Assembly: GCF_021347895.1 (NCBI RefSeq)
Contig: NC_067132.1
Coordinates: 7,114,338 to 7,178,337, forward strand
Direction of reading: 5' to 3'
DNA length: 64,000 bases
From: Acanthochromis polyacanthus
Lineage: Eukaryota; Chordata; Actinopteri; Pomacentridae
The notes under the pieces are model-generated. The model was not told where the DNA came from. It saw only the letters and a list, made by a program, of their open reading frames with translations, and did no database searches. Of the stretch, positions 13,392 through 24,974 are shown in pieces. The first letter of the stretch is position 1, and each line of letters opens with the position of its first letter. A program made the position numbers and the translations under genes.

Positions 13392-13404
13392 GTGTGTGTG
13401 TGTG
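13324..13404 (+). repeat. (GT)n microsatellite
   Basis: GT dinucleotides with one GCGT interruption. Confidence 0.97.
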
Positions 13405-13509
13405 GGCAGGTAATTACAGGGGTTGTGGGGACCTAATGTCCTTATAACCATAGGAAAACCAAAAGAAATGTAATTTGTGGGGACCTCATTTGGGCCCCAC
13501 AAGTTTAAA

Positions 13510-13511
<2 letters not shown>
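13405..13511 (+). repeat. GTGGGGACC-box repeat between two TG tracts
   Basis: ttgtggggacctaatgtcc, later tgtggggacctcatttgg and ccccacaagtttaaac: the same unit as the palindrome arms at 60275-60380, again flanked by (TG)n on both sides. Confidence 0.8.

Positions 13512-13543
<32 letters not shown>
13512..13543 (+). repeat. (GT)n microsatellite
   Basis: GT tract on the right side of the GTGGGGACC-box repeat. Confidence 0.97.
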
Positions 13544-13545
<2 letters not shown>

Positions 13546-16500
13546 TATACTTGTGTTCGATGAAATGCTTGGCTGTATGAAACTCTGCATGTTTATAGAC
13601 TACTGTACATGTTAAATAAGGATGCTGTTTATTGACAGGTGAATCTTACATTACCTCTGAATTTCAGAGCCAACAGCACCCCTCGACTCCATCAGGTGCG
13701 TCTACAGTGATAACACACACTACAGAATAATGAAAGTAGCTTCCAGCTGCACTGTGGGGTGAACAACAGGCTGGCTGTGTGTCAGTGACAGAGCACCTTG
13801 GTGTCTTCCTCGGTTCAGTCCAGTGCCTCCTGAGATGAGCCCATTCCCTGGTCTTGCCCTGCCCCTCCACGCCCTGTGATGGATCGTTCCGAGGTGGGTC
13901 CCTGACTGCCTCACTACCCCGGTATGGATGCAACCATCTCCCATGTGGGGTCTCAAGCAAAATGGATTGTGTGAGGCACAAAACTGGGTGCATTTGAAGC
14001 AGAATAAAACCGGGACTCATAACAGCAGGAGATTTAAATTTACTTACTTAAGCAGACGCAACGACCAGTATTTGTTTACAAACAACAAGAACGATTTTTA
14101 CACATGAAAGGTGCACATAATACACATTAAACAATCTAAACACTCATAAACGCCTTTTAAACGCTGAAGACTCCTAGTGGTGGGATGGAAACACACAGAT
14201 CTGTTTTAGGGACTCAGAGCAGCAAAATAGTTTTCCACAGAACTTTTAAATTTACACCATCACAGTCGTTTGAAAGCTGCTATAATCCCCCCAAAAATGT
14301 GTGGTTTTAAATCTGTTAAATCTCACTTTGTCTCTGAACTTCTCTAAACAGTGATCTACAGCTTCTGAGGGAAGGTGTTCAACTGATGCTAAGGGTTTTT
14401 GAGGGTTTTGGTTGCTGTGTGTTGTTCTTATCTTACAAGCTGTGGAGGCATGAAGCATCATCAACCTTATTGACAGAATCATCTGGCAGGCCTCGTAGTT
14501 TTTTTTTTACGGTTCTTTCCTCACCTCTTCCTGCTTTTGGTTGTAAAATAAAACCAGTAGCTTGAGACAGGAACAAACAGCCTCTGTCCTTTTCTGCAGT
14601 AACATCACTCTCAGTCACAGTGTGCTTTTATGCTTTTTTATGATCAATCTTGTTTTTAAATGGCTGAATAGGCAAATACATTATGGGAGAAACACAATAC
14701 TGACTTAAAGTTTGCATTCATCAGAAAGAGGAAATGCTTTTTAATGTAGTTCATTTGCTTGTCCTGTAGTATGTGCTGTTGCATGATTGGTAATGCTATG
14801 TAAATCAGGCTTTGTGCTTTTGTGAAAAAGTCTGTTTATTCCCTTTTCCTGTTCCTTCCTTTCTGCTTTTATGACTTTTTTGCATTTGTGTTTAGCATGC
14901 TCCTCCACCTCTAAATCCATGGCTTTCTCTATCATGCAGCGAATCCATGCTGTTTAGTAATATTCAGATAAGGCAGCCATCCATTCACCAGAACACAAAA
15001 CAAAAGAGCACCTTTCCTTGTCAGACACTGTTTGCTCTGGTAAATCCAGATAGATCTCCATTATCAGACAGGCATTCACACCATAACCAGCCACCACGGT
15101 CCAGTCAGAAAAGGAACTAGGTCATACCTAAGTGAGGTAAATGACAGACCAATCAATGGTTGCTTATTGTCGGTACCTTGAGCCCTCTCTGATTCAATTA
15201 CCTGCTATGATGAGGAAGAGCAGCCAGGCAGGGAGGCAGGCAGGCCAAGCCCACAACGCTGTGATTAATGGGGCCAGGGCTGAGGAAATGGGTCAGACAA
15301 GGAGGAAGAAGAGGGGAGAAAAATCAGGAAGGAAAAGAAAGAAAGAAAAGTAAGACATGGGGGAGAAAATGACACAACAGAGGCAGTAAGAGAGGATGGA
15401 TGTGACGTATGAGATGAGGTGAAGGTGTGGAGCAGACGGTGTGAACTTCTACAGCCCTCTCATTCTTCATCTGTTGCTCTGTGAACTTTCACTTCTCTGT
15501 GGTCATTGCCTTCTCTTTTTATATCCTCCTCTTCTCTTCTACCTTTTCCAGTCTCTTGCTTTTTCAACAACACTTATTTATTTCCTGCCAAGTTTCCTGC
15601 ATTCATCCCTTCAGTGAATTTCTTATTTCTTGTTTTTTTTCCCTCCAGTTTCCCTCAATTCTCCATCCCATTTTCACTTGGGCCTCCCTCTCTTTTTCTC
15701 TGCAGGGTGCTCTCACTTCCACTGCCATGCCACCTGCCTTTCAAAGCCTGTCGACGATCAGGTGCGTGCATGTGAGGGATGAAGACAGAGAGGCGGCCTG
15801 CCAGCAGAGGTAAAAGGCATTCAATCAGAGCGAAAACAGAGTGAATTACAGCCGGATAGATTCAGTTAGCCAATACCTGCTGAGCTCACACTGGTCTGGA
15901 TGCTAATGAACAGACAAAGAATATTATTTTATATGGTATTTAATTACTTCTACGGGGTTTTCTCAACATTTCATGACCGTCTTTCACTGTTTGTTATGAA
16001 TATATGAAACTTGAAGCTTCTGAAACTTCAGCTGCTTGTTCTACTCAAATAGCAACATTAAAACTAACCTTAAAAATCGATTGTGATTTCCTTGTGTCCT
16101 ATGAACAGTGTCATCATGTTGTTTCAAAGACACTTGAGTTTACTTATAATCAGCTATTGTTTTATAGAGCGTTACAAATAGAAAAATCAATGTCTGTCTA
16201 ATGTTGTTTGAACGGGTTGGCTCTCAGCAGCAGGAGGGGGAATAGATTAGTCTCATATAGATTATCTGCTTAAGAATGAGCACATTTGTTCAACAGGAAA
16301 AACATTTTCAAAGTCACTTTTGACACTACAGGCTGTTTTAACACTAACATTCATGGATTATTCCAATAAAACAGGAAAACCACTGATTATTTATCATTTG
16401 TAAATACTTGAGTTCCTCCTCAGGGTTTCAGAGATGAAAAATTCATGGCAAGAGATTAAATTAAGTTGGAATTCATTACGCTAAATTAAGTGGAAAGATC

Positions 16501-17896
16501 AGTTTCACCACACTCAAGGTGTCGATACATGCAGCAAGCAGGATCAAATTCTCTTCACTGGTTCATTTATTTCATTTATTTTACTGAACAAGTGATACAG
16601 CTGGTGTTGTAGAAGGCTGTTCAGACTAAGGGCACATTCTGCACTAATTCTACCAACTTGTGCTCAGAGACTGTAGAGATGGACAAACACTCCGTCACCT
16701 ACAACTTTGATGAACAGAGGTTAATACCCACACTACCAAAGTATCTAGTATGTCAGAAAATCATTTAGTATGTCCCAAATACATGTATGGTAAATGCAGG
16801 CAAATACCAGGATGTCCTGAAATATCTGGTCTCATTCTGGTCATTCTGACCCACAGTCCTCTGCACAGAGACAGATACATCATTATGTCTCACTCCAGTA
16901 ACAAGCCTGAGCCTCCCAGAGCCAGACAGATTATTTCACACTGCAGAATGGGACAGATACATGAGCAAGAAGGTCAAAACTGAAGACAGAACATTATGAG
17001 GAGTACATGGAAGTTGTTTGAACTTGTTTGTACTCTATGCATTGTTAGGGCAGCAGGAGTACTGAAGGTAGAACTGTCACACTACTGTGATGTGGAGTGC
17101 AGTGTCTGTGTGGCCATGCCTCATCCCTCCTAAGTTCTGGATAATCCAAACATGACCAAGAGAGTGGAACATGACTGGAAAATGATAATGTCTCTGGGTC
17201 ACAGATTGTCCTATGGCAGAACTCACCTGTCACTCAAAGCAGTCATGCCCTTACAGTGAATATCTTTAGTCCGTAATTTGACATAAATTTTTTTAACTTC
17301 TTAAAAAAATTCTCCTACTGTACAGCTGTCCTGGATGGAAACTAGCTCCACAGACCAGAACCACATGTTGCACTAGGCTGTAAACACATTTATTTCTTCT
17401 GTAAAGTTGCCCATTTTTATGTGGGGGTCTATGGGAATAGACATGCTATAGATCCAGCAAGAGGTGGACATTCAGTTAACAGAATTAGGCACTTCCATAC
17501 TGGCTTAACTCTTCAGTCAGAGAGGTTACTGCTTGATCAGCCAAAGGCCAACTAAACTGAACTTTCACCCTAAACATGATGACCTCCACAACTCCTGTTG
17601 GTTGGAATTTAGAAGTGCAGAGTCAGTTTCACTGAGCAGTCAAAGAGAGAGAGTGGATTCTTCTAGCTATGTAACTCTACTCTGCAAATCCACAGGAACA
17701 AAACCAGCAGAAAAATCTGGGAGTTCTTCACTACCAGATTGGAAAATGACTATTGTGATTGTTTACATTGTGATCTAGTAGTAATACAGGAGTATCCAAG
17801 CTGCTCTGGGATGAGTAACTCTTTATGTAAGTCACCTCCTCCTACTCTTGGTGTGAATCCCACAGATGATAAATTGTGTTTGAAATTATGTGATCT
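13544..17896. other. No gene seen; presumed intron
   Basis: Includes a GC-richer block (13680-13960) without recognisable coding, a GGCA-rich patch (15220-15245), and a pyrimidine-rich stretch (15480-15720) giving false Phe/Ser/Leu frames. Confidence 0.55.
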
Positions 17897-18094
17897 GTGC
17901 ACAGTGGTTCAGTGTTTAGTACTGTCGCCTTGCAGCTAGAAGATCCCTGGTTCGTGTCCCGGCCTTCCTGGGATCTTTGTGCATGGAGTTTGCATGTTCT
18001 CCTTGTACATGTGTGGGTTTTCTCTGGGTTCTCTGGCTTTCTCCCACGGTCCAAAAATATGCTGAGGTTAATTGGTGATTCTAAATTGTCCATA
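17897..18094 (+). mobile_element. SINE, 5-prime (tRNA-related) half, split by the LINE
   Basis: Begins with a tRNA-like head (cacagtggttcagtg, then the B-box-like ggttcgtgtcc near 17950). The shared body follows (tggagtttgcatgttct, then gctgaggttaattggtg). The sequence breaks after attgtccata, exactly where the LINE begins, and resumes at 23752. Confidence 0.85.
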
Positions 18095-18821
18095 TCAAAT
18101 CAAATCAAATCAACTTTATTTATATGACACTTTTCATACAGTATAGCAACACAAAGTGCCTCACAGAGGATAAAAACAAAAATAACACAATATAAAACAC
18201 TGTAAAAAAAACGAAACCTCCCACCCCCCACAAATATACACACAGATACACAATCACATATACATTCACACGCATACGTAGACATACGAACAGACATACA
18301 TACCCACACACACAAACATACCAACATACACACACCCACATACACCATCTGTCGGTAAGGAGATATAAAGGAGATATGGCTGGGCACCGAAATCCGAGGT
18401 GAGGAAGAAACCACCTTTGGGGGCCACGCACACCGAGAGGAGTCATGGACCATGACTGCAGGGGAGCCGACACAAGGACCACCCCAGCCCAGGCAGACAA
18501 GAGGCTCCACACGAAGGTGTAAAGCTCTCCAGCCACCCGGACCAGGGCCATCCACGGGCCAGCACCCCCATCAGTGGACCAGAATCAACTCCATGTGTGG
18601 TAGGCCCCCAGGAGGAAACACTGGAGAATCGAGGGACTAAAACAGTAAAACAAAATAAAAAATAAATAAATATATAAATAAATGAAAAATAAAAAATAAA
18701 TAAATAAAAGGTATGGAAGCTAAAACTGAGGATAAAAGAATAAAATGTATAAAAATAGAAATTTATATATAAAATAGTATAAAAATGTAAGAATAGATGT
18801 CAACTTAAGATTTATAAAGAG
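18095..18821 (-). other. LINE 3-prime UTR and tail
   Basis: Follows the ORF2 stop. It holds an A/T-rich AAATA-type stretch (18650-18715), a GC-richer block (18440-18600), a degenerate CA-type stretch (18230-18350), and ends in TTTGA-like pentamers. The pentamer end is the expected template-primer boundary for L2-type target-primed reverse transcription. Confidence 0.75.
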
Positions 18822-21608
18822 TTAAAATGAGTCAGTTAAAACCTGATTAAAAAGATGGGTCTTGAGCCTCTTTTTAAAAACATCAACGTTCTCTGCGGCC
18901 CTGAGGTTCTCTGGGAGGGTGTTCCACAATCGGGGGCCATAATAACTGAATGCCGCCTCCCCGTGTGTTCTAGTTCTAACTTGTGGTATCGTTAAAAAGC
19001 CAGCACCAGAGGACCTCAGGGTCCGCAAGGGTTGATAAAATAAAAGTAGTGCAGACAAATAAGAAGGCCCAAGACCGTTAAGACACTTATAAACTAATAA
19101 AAGAACCTTAAAATCGATCCTGAAGCGCACGGGGAGCCAATGCAGCGATTTTAAAATAGGTGTAATATGCTCCCGCCCTCTGGTCCTCAACAGCACACGT
19201 GCGGCTGAATTTTGTAATAATTGTAAGTTATGCATGCTCTTTTTAGGAAGACCAGAGAGCAGGGCATTACAGTAATCTAAACGACAGGAGATAAAAGCAT
19301 GCATCAGCAACTCCGTACTGGCCTGAGAGAGGAACGGGCGGACTCTAGCTATATTCTTGAGATGGTAAAAACATATCTTTGTTATGTTTTTGATGTGTGG
19401 AATAAAAGTGAGCTCAGAGTCGAAAATCACGCCCAGATTTTTTACTGATTTTGAGGGTTTAAAATCCTGTAACTTTGGTAAAATTTTCTCCCTCTGGCCT
19501 TCAGGACCAATAACTAAAACCTCTGTTTCATCCCGGTTGAGCTGCAGAAAGTTTGCTGCCATCCATGAGTTGATGTCTATAATACAGTGCAAAAGGGCAT
19601 CAATTGGCCCTGTGTCATCAGGAGACACGGCGATGTACAGTTGCGTATCATCAGCATAACTGTGGAAGCTGACGCCGTGCCTCCTGATGACGTCCCCAAG
19701 GGGCAGCATGTAGAGATTAAAAAGAGTTGGACCTAAAATTGACCCTTGGGGGACCCCACACTTTATCTTATGGGTTCCTGAGGAACATGTATCCATACTT
19801 ACAAAGAAACTTCGGTCAGTGAGGTAGGACGTGAACCAGTTAAAAACAGTACCAGAGAGGCTGACCAGGTTCCTCAGTCTATTTAATAAAATGTGATGGT
19901 CTACTGTATCAAAGGCGGCGGTTAGATCTAGCAGAACCAAGACTGTGAGTTTATGGTTATCTAAATTACACCTGATGTCGTTTAAAATCTTTAAAAGTGC
20001 TGTCTCTGTACTGTGGTTGATCCTAAAACCAGACTGATGAGTCTCTAAAATATGTTTCGAGTTTAAAAATTCATTCATTTGATTAAGAACAAGTTTTTCT
20101 AAAATTTTACTTAAAAATGGTAGGTTGGATACAGGCCGGTAGTTATTTAAAACATTGGGGTCTAGATCACTCTTCTTCAGAAGGGGCTTCGCCACCGCCA
20201 TTTTAAAGGAGGTGGGGAAGACGCCCGTCTGAAGAGAGCAATTGACTAAATACAGCAGCTGTTCCTCAAAAAATCCATAGAGTGTTTTACAAAACGGTGT
20301 GGGAATTGGGTCTAAAAGGCAGGTCGTGGGCTTTACCTGGGAGAAAACTCGACCAAGTGTCTTCGCATCAACCAGGGTAAAACTCTCCAGGGTTTCCTCA
20401 GGTACAGGCAATGATCCAGGTGTTAAAAGCTGTTGGGATAAAAGACTGGATCTTATGTCATTGATTTTTTTCTGAAGTGGTCTGCAAAATCCTCACAAAG
20501 GGCGTTGTCCAGTGTCTTGGAGGATCTTTTAAAGTTTTTGTTTATTAAAACATCAATTGTGGAGAATAAAACTTTAGGATTATTTTTATGGTCATGGATT
20601 AAGTTTTGAAAGTGGGAGATTCTTGCTTGTTTGACTGTGTTATTGTAAATTTTGAGGTGTTGACGTAGTATTTCATAGTGAACTGTCAACTTTGATTTCC
20701 TCCATCTCCTTTCGGCACTCCTGCATTCCCTTTTAAGTTTTTTAATGTCCTCAGTTCTCCACGGAGGTATGGGTCTTGTTTTGATTGTTTTGGTAAAAAG
20801 TGGAGCCACTGAGTCTAGTATTGACCTTATTTTATTGTTCAATTTGTCGGTGATAAAATCGCAGGGAGCTGGTAAAATTTCGGCAGGAGTGCTCTGTAAG
20901 ATCTGGATAAAATTTTCAGCCACTTCAGAAGTTAGGTAGCCCCTCCTCACTGTTCTCACAGAGGCCTCCCGCTGTTTAAAACTGGTGATTGTAAGAAACA
21001 CACAAAAGTGGTCCGACACAGCCAGGTCCACAACAGAGGGCGCACCAACGGACAGACCATGAGATATAACGAGGTCCAAGGTGCGCCCCCTGCTGTGGGT
21101 CGGCTGGGTGACATGTTGCTTAAAATCAAGGCAGTGTAAAAGATTTAAAAAGTCTCTAGACATTATGTCTGAAGAAATGTCGACGTGTAGATTAAAATCA
21201 CCAGTTATTAAAATTCTGTTAAAGGAGCTATGAATAATTGATAAAAGCTCCGAAAATTCACTAATAAAAGAAGTAGAATACTGGGGTGGTCGGTAGACAG
21301 TTATACAGAGGATTGGTGGGCTGCTAAAAACGAAGGCATGGTATTCAAATGAAGAGTCGCTGTTAAAATTGACTTCGTTCATTTGCATGTTGTTTTTTTG
21401 TAATTGAAGCAGTACCGCCCCCTCTTTTGCACCCCCTAGTTGAGAATAAAAAGTTAAAATTGGGTGGAGAAGCCTCGGTGAGAAGGACAGGTGCGTCAGT
21501 GCCAAGCCATGTCTCCGTAAGGAGAATGCTGTCCAGGTTATTATCTAAAATTATGTCATTTATAATAAATGTTTTGTTTAAAAGGGAGCACACGTTCAGC
21601 ACAGCCAT
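18822..21608 (-). pseudogene. LINE ORF2 (endonuclease-reverse transcriptase), interrupted by two frameshifts
   Basis: Three overlapping frames make one ORF2. Piece 1 (21608-21363) starts MAVLNVCSLLNKT and has the endonuclease motif LTETWL. Piece 2 (from about 21505 to 20453) has TGDFN, the LDLVIS block and AVSDHF, all hallmarks of APE-type endonucleases. Piece 3 (20411-18822, 529 codons) is the reverse transcriptase: NNYRPVSNLPF, AAFDTVDH with catalytic Asp, CGVPQGSILGP, YADDTQLY with the Asp pair, and a C-terminal thumb region with ITPILKSLHWLPVRFRI. The first break lies in 21393-21436, near a C5 run (21418-21422) and a T7 run (21393-21399). The second lies at a T7 run (20465-20471). Catalytic residues are otherwise intact. 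Both breaks lie at or near short homopolymers, so assembly error is possible. Confidence 0.9.
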
Positions 21609-21844
21609 TTTAACATCTGTGCTGAATGTGCGCTCATCATATTTTCCCAGTGGAATGTTAAAACACAGTTTGATCTAAAAGTGGTCCTGGGTCTCATTTG
21701 TCTGGGTGAAATTATGGTTTTGATTGTATAATTATTGTCCTGTGCCACTGGGGTCACTGAAGGAGCAGCGTGTATGATGTAGGTAGGGGTGGGAGAAGGT
21801 GAGTGTGGGTGAGGTGCAGAGGGCGTGTGTATGGGTGTAGTGAG

Positions 21845-23485
21845 TCAGGAGGTGACTGTGGTGCAAGACTGGACTGTCAAGTCAATGTTTACTGATAAAA
21901 GCCGTGACCCCTCCTGGTTTGGGTGTAGGCCGTCCGGTTTAAAAAGGTGGGGTCTGTTTAAAAAAGCGATAAAATTATCTACATACGGAATACTTTTTCC
22001 AAGGCAGTATCCCTTAAGCCATAGGTGCAGCTGGCGGAGGCGACTGGTGGTGACGTCACCGTAGCGCGATGGGGGAAGCGGGCCGGAAATAACCAGTCGC
22101 TTCCCCGTGTCCAGCATATGGTCCACCATGAACCTGAAATCCCTCTTAAGGATCTCAGATTGCTGGTCTCTGAGATCGTTGATGCTGGCCTCCAGGACCA
22201 GCGTGGAGGCTGAGCTGTGCTGGGAACATAGCTGGAGAGTGGAGGACTCGACCTCCTTGACGCGGGCTCCGGGGCGGCAGAAGGTCAGGCCACCATGCAC
22301 TGTCACGTGTCTGACCATCGAAGTCCCAACGACCAGCACGGAGGGGGTGCGCTGCTCCACGTGCTGCCTGGAGGTGCGCCGCTGGCGGGGTGGGACCCGG
22401 GGTTGGTGGAGCCGGCCCACGGTTGCTCCTGGCCGCGCCACCAAAGGAGAAGAGGGACCAGGCTGGACGCTCGGACTCCTGGGTTGGTGAGAGCCACAAC
22501 CAGCGGGGTGGACAGGTCCCGGAGGCGAGCTGGAACATGCTCCCATGGGAGGAAATTCCTGCAGGCTCAAGATGTCGTACCTGTTCTCCAGCGGTAGATC
22601 CGGAGGCGGAGGAGGGGAAGATGGACGAGCCCCGGCGCCTCTGGTCACCGCTGACCAGGATTCCCTGTTGTCCGACAGAGGTAGAGGTGAGGAGGAGAGT
22701 CCCTCCCGCCTTGCCTCAGGATGAGGAGGTCCACCGGAGCATCTGCTGACGGCCTCCCTGAGCAGCTTGTGGCAGTGGGAGGAGATGAGCTTCTCCCGTT
22801 GTTTGCTCCGCTGTCCCTCGGTGGTCCGTACTGCCCTCCGGACAGCAGCTTCATGACCGGAGGGTGCAGAGAAGACAGCAGCAGGAGCGTCAGATGGCGA
22901 TGACCCCACCGGAGCTAGAGTGGAAGTGACAGCGGGAGGCGGAGAGGAGACACTGGCAGGTGAAGCTGAGGCTGCCGCCACCGGAGTGGTGACAGCAGCA
23001 GTGGCCAGTGGCGGAGAGGCGGTGATAGCGCCCACTGGATCCGTGTGCGGAGACCTGGGAGGGCAACCCACAGTGTCGGCGTTTAGTCCAGCACTTGGAT
23101 CTCTGCGGGTATCATCCTGCAGCGCCGCGTAATGGTTGCTGAGGAGGAGCGGCGGAGGGGAATATGATGGCTTGCTCGAGTTTCTGTCTCCTCGAACCAC
23201 GACCTCCATCCAGGAATCCCGGGGATTAGGTGTTGAGCTGGAGGAAGGACGTGGGCGCACAGGATCCCACAGCAGCGTATCCGAGATTTCAGTGTGGATG
23301 GCCAGTAGCCTCTTGGACTCCGATGCAGCCATGTCAATGTAACTTGACAGCATGGATTCCTTCCTCCGTAGCTCATCGGACAGCCTCCGGATGTCCTCCC
23401 TCAGGTTAGTTACCTCTCTTTTCGTTCGGGAGAGTGTAACACAGCCTTCGCAGTGAGAGGTTCTCGTGTGTGCAGTAGACGCCAT
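21845..23485 (-). CDS. LINE ORF1 protein with N-terminal coiled coil and C-terminal SGNH/GDSL-like esterase domain
   Basis: Open for 546 codons from ATG at 23485 (a second ATG six codons upstream, at 23503, is also in frame; residue numbers here count from that one). Residues 25-70 are heptad-like and charged (KREVTNLREDIRRLSDEL), fitting a coiled coil for self-association. Residues 90-380 are Pro/Ser/Ala-rich and low complexity. Residues 388-552 match the SGNH-hydrolase-like domain of fish CR1/L2 ORF1 proteins: VLVVGTSMVRH (nucleophile Ser 395), ASIND (442-443 Asn-Asp), SGPLPP, and DGLHP (Asp 524, His 527). Block I usually reads GDS and here reads GTS; block III usually reads GxND and here reads SIND. 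In this class ORF1 forms ribonucleoprotein with element RNA; the esterase role is unresolved. The stop is at 21845, and about 240 bp separate it from the ORF2 start. Confidence 0.85.
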   Translation of the reverse strand: MASTAHTRTSHCEGCVTLSRTKREVTNLREDIRRLSDELRRKESMLSSYIDMAASESKRLLAIHTEISDTLLWDPVRPRPSSSSTPNPRDSWMEVVVRGDRNSSKPSYSPPPLLLSNHYAALQDDTRRDPSAGLNADTVGCPPRSPHTDPVGAITASPPLATAAVTTPVAAASASPASVSSPPPAVTSTLAPVGSSPSDAPAAVFSAPSGHEAAVRRAVRTTEGQRSKQREKLISSHCHKLLREAVSRCSGGPPHPEARREGLSSSPLPLSDNRESWSAVTRGAGARPSSPPPPPDLPLENRYDILSLQEFPPMGACSSSPPGPVHPAGCGSHQPRSPSVQPGPSSPLVARPGATVGRLHQPRVPPRQRRTSRQHVEQRTPSVLVVGTSMVRHVTVHGGLTFCRPGARVKEVESSTLQLCSQHSSASTLVLEASINDLRDQQSEILKRDFRFMVDHMLDTGKRLVISGPLPPSRYGDVTTSRLRQLHLWLKGYCLGKSIPYVDNFIAFLNRPHLFKPDGLHPNQEGSRLLSVNIDLTVQSCTTVTS

Positions 23486-23751
23486 GTCGTTTAAGGTAAA
23501 CAACAGTGACAGTCGAGTTAGCTATGTTAGCTAACTTTGTCAAACACACCCCAAGTGCTGTTAACGTTCTCCAAAAAGACTATAATTGAAAATCACAGAA
23601 TCCTCCAGCGAGAAAACTTCAAAACCTTCCAGTAAATTAGCTGGTTTTTGTAATATTTGAAGTTATTTGTCGGTAGGTGTTTCAGGAAAACAAACAGGAG
23701 CGGTACGATCCAGTGTAAACACTCCCATATGACGCACACTCGAGCAGAACA

Positions 23752-23909
23752 GTGCATAGATGTGAGTGTGATTGTTTGTCTCTATATGTAGTCCTGTGAT
23801 AGACTGTTACCTGTCTGGGTGTCTCCTACCTTCACCCTCAGCCGGCTGGGATAGGCTCCAGCTCCCCATGAACTTAATGAGGATTAGCGGCATATAGATG
23901 ACGGTTGGA
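23752..23909 (+). mobile_element. SINE, 3-prime half, split by the LINE
   Basis: Continues the SINE with gtgagtgtgattgtttgtct, then the block containing ggctgggataggctccag and a decayed GGAT-type tail. Together with 17897-18094 this makes one SINE copy of about 355 bp interrupted by the LINE. Confidence 0.85.
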
Positions 23910-24607
23910 TAATATCATTTGTTTTTAATTTTTTTTACTGTCTGTAAAAACACACTGAACAATGCAGAACATTACTGAATTGTCTTCATTATGGACCTAA
24001 CACAGCCAAAGCAGCCAGAAACCATTCCTGAAAGATAAGGATAAAGACAGTCTTTTGTTAGGTACATGCTTCTCCCAGACACTGACAACATGCTTCTGTG
24101 CTTCTTTGTGGGTCACTGAACTCACATGGAGGAAGCACTCAATCAGTTTAGAGTTAGTGAGGCAGAGCCACAGCGCTAAATTACAGTCCTGCAGGTTGAA
24201 TGCGTCACAAGCTTACAGACTCTATTCCAGCCCATTTAACTGACATACACCAGCACTCCACCACATGTGCATTTCTCACCATAATATTTGCATGTTGTCA
24301 CACTGAAAACTGCTCCCCAGTGATAAAAATAACCCAAATTAAGAAGGATTTAGGGAATTTGTACGCATGCCTATCCTAAATGTCTTCATAAGATGTGTGT
24401 TGCAAACAGGGAAAATGTTCCTGAAGAAATAGAGTATGGATGAAAAGAACAAATAAATCCTATTTCTTTGTCTTTTTGGTGGAGAAGTAATTCCTCTTTG
24501 ATAATAAATAAAGTGCAGGATAATTTCTGGACAAGATCACACTGAGCTGATCAAAGTACCTAATTTAATATTTATCTTTTGTTTTAAAGAGACGTTTGCC
24601 ATATATA
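23910..24607. other. No gene seen between SINE tail and MITE
   Basis: AT-rich; nothing recognised. Confidence 0.55.
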
Positions 24608-24974
24608 CACTACCGTTCAAAAGTTTGGGGTCACTCCGACAATCCCATGCTTTCCATGAAGACTTACACTTTTATTCATGTGCTAACATAACTGCACAAG
24701 GGTTTTCTAATCATCAATGAGCCTTTCAGCACCATTAACTAACACAATGTAGCATTAGAACACAGGAGTGATGGTTGCTGGAAATGTTCCTCTGTACCCC
24801 TATGGAGATATTCTATTAAAAATCAGCTGTTTACAGCTAGATTAGTCATTTACTACATGAACAATATCTACACTGGATTTATCCTTCATTTAATGTTATC
24901 TTCACTGAGAAAACATGCTTTTCTTTTAAAAATAAGGACATTTGTAAGTGACCCCAAATTTTTGAACAGTAGTG
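24608..24974. mobile_element. Tc1/mariner-derived MITE, 367 bp
   Basis: The left end cactaccgttcaaaagtttg and the right end aaatttttgaacagtagtg form terminal inverted repeats, with the inner part also matching (ggggtcac against gtgacccc). A TA precedes the left end. There is no coding capacity, which fits a non-autonomous element. Confidence 0.85.

Larger units (their letters stand above)
18095..23751 (-). mobile_element. Near full-length L2/CR1-clade LINE with esterase-type ORF1
   Basis: A 5.66-kb non-LTR retrotransposon on the minus strand: a 5-prime UTR of about 266 bp, ORF1 (SGNH-esterase type), ORF2 (AP endonuclease plus reverse transcriptase), then a 3-prime UTR of about 730 bp ending in a short TTTGA-type pentamer tail at 18095-18115, as in L2-like elements. 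It sits inside a SINE. The two SINE halves flank it directly, with near-matching heptamers (gtccata at 18088-18094 and gtgcata at 23752-23758) as a possible target duplication. The 5-prime end appears complete. Only two frame breaks are seen in about 4.6 kb of coding sequence, so the copy is young or was recently active. The clade is inferred from the ORF2 motif NNYRPVSNLPFLSKILEK and the tail type. Confidence 0.9.

Noticed and set aside
13664..14020. 118-codon minus-strand frame in a GC-richer block
   Set aside because: Basic, Pro/His-rich chance composition with no motif I recognise; an overlapping frame is also open.
22107..22749. Plus-strand frames opposite the LINE ORF1
   Set aside because: They are shadows of the Pro/Ser-rich, GC-rich ORF1 coding sequence.
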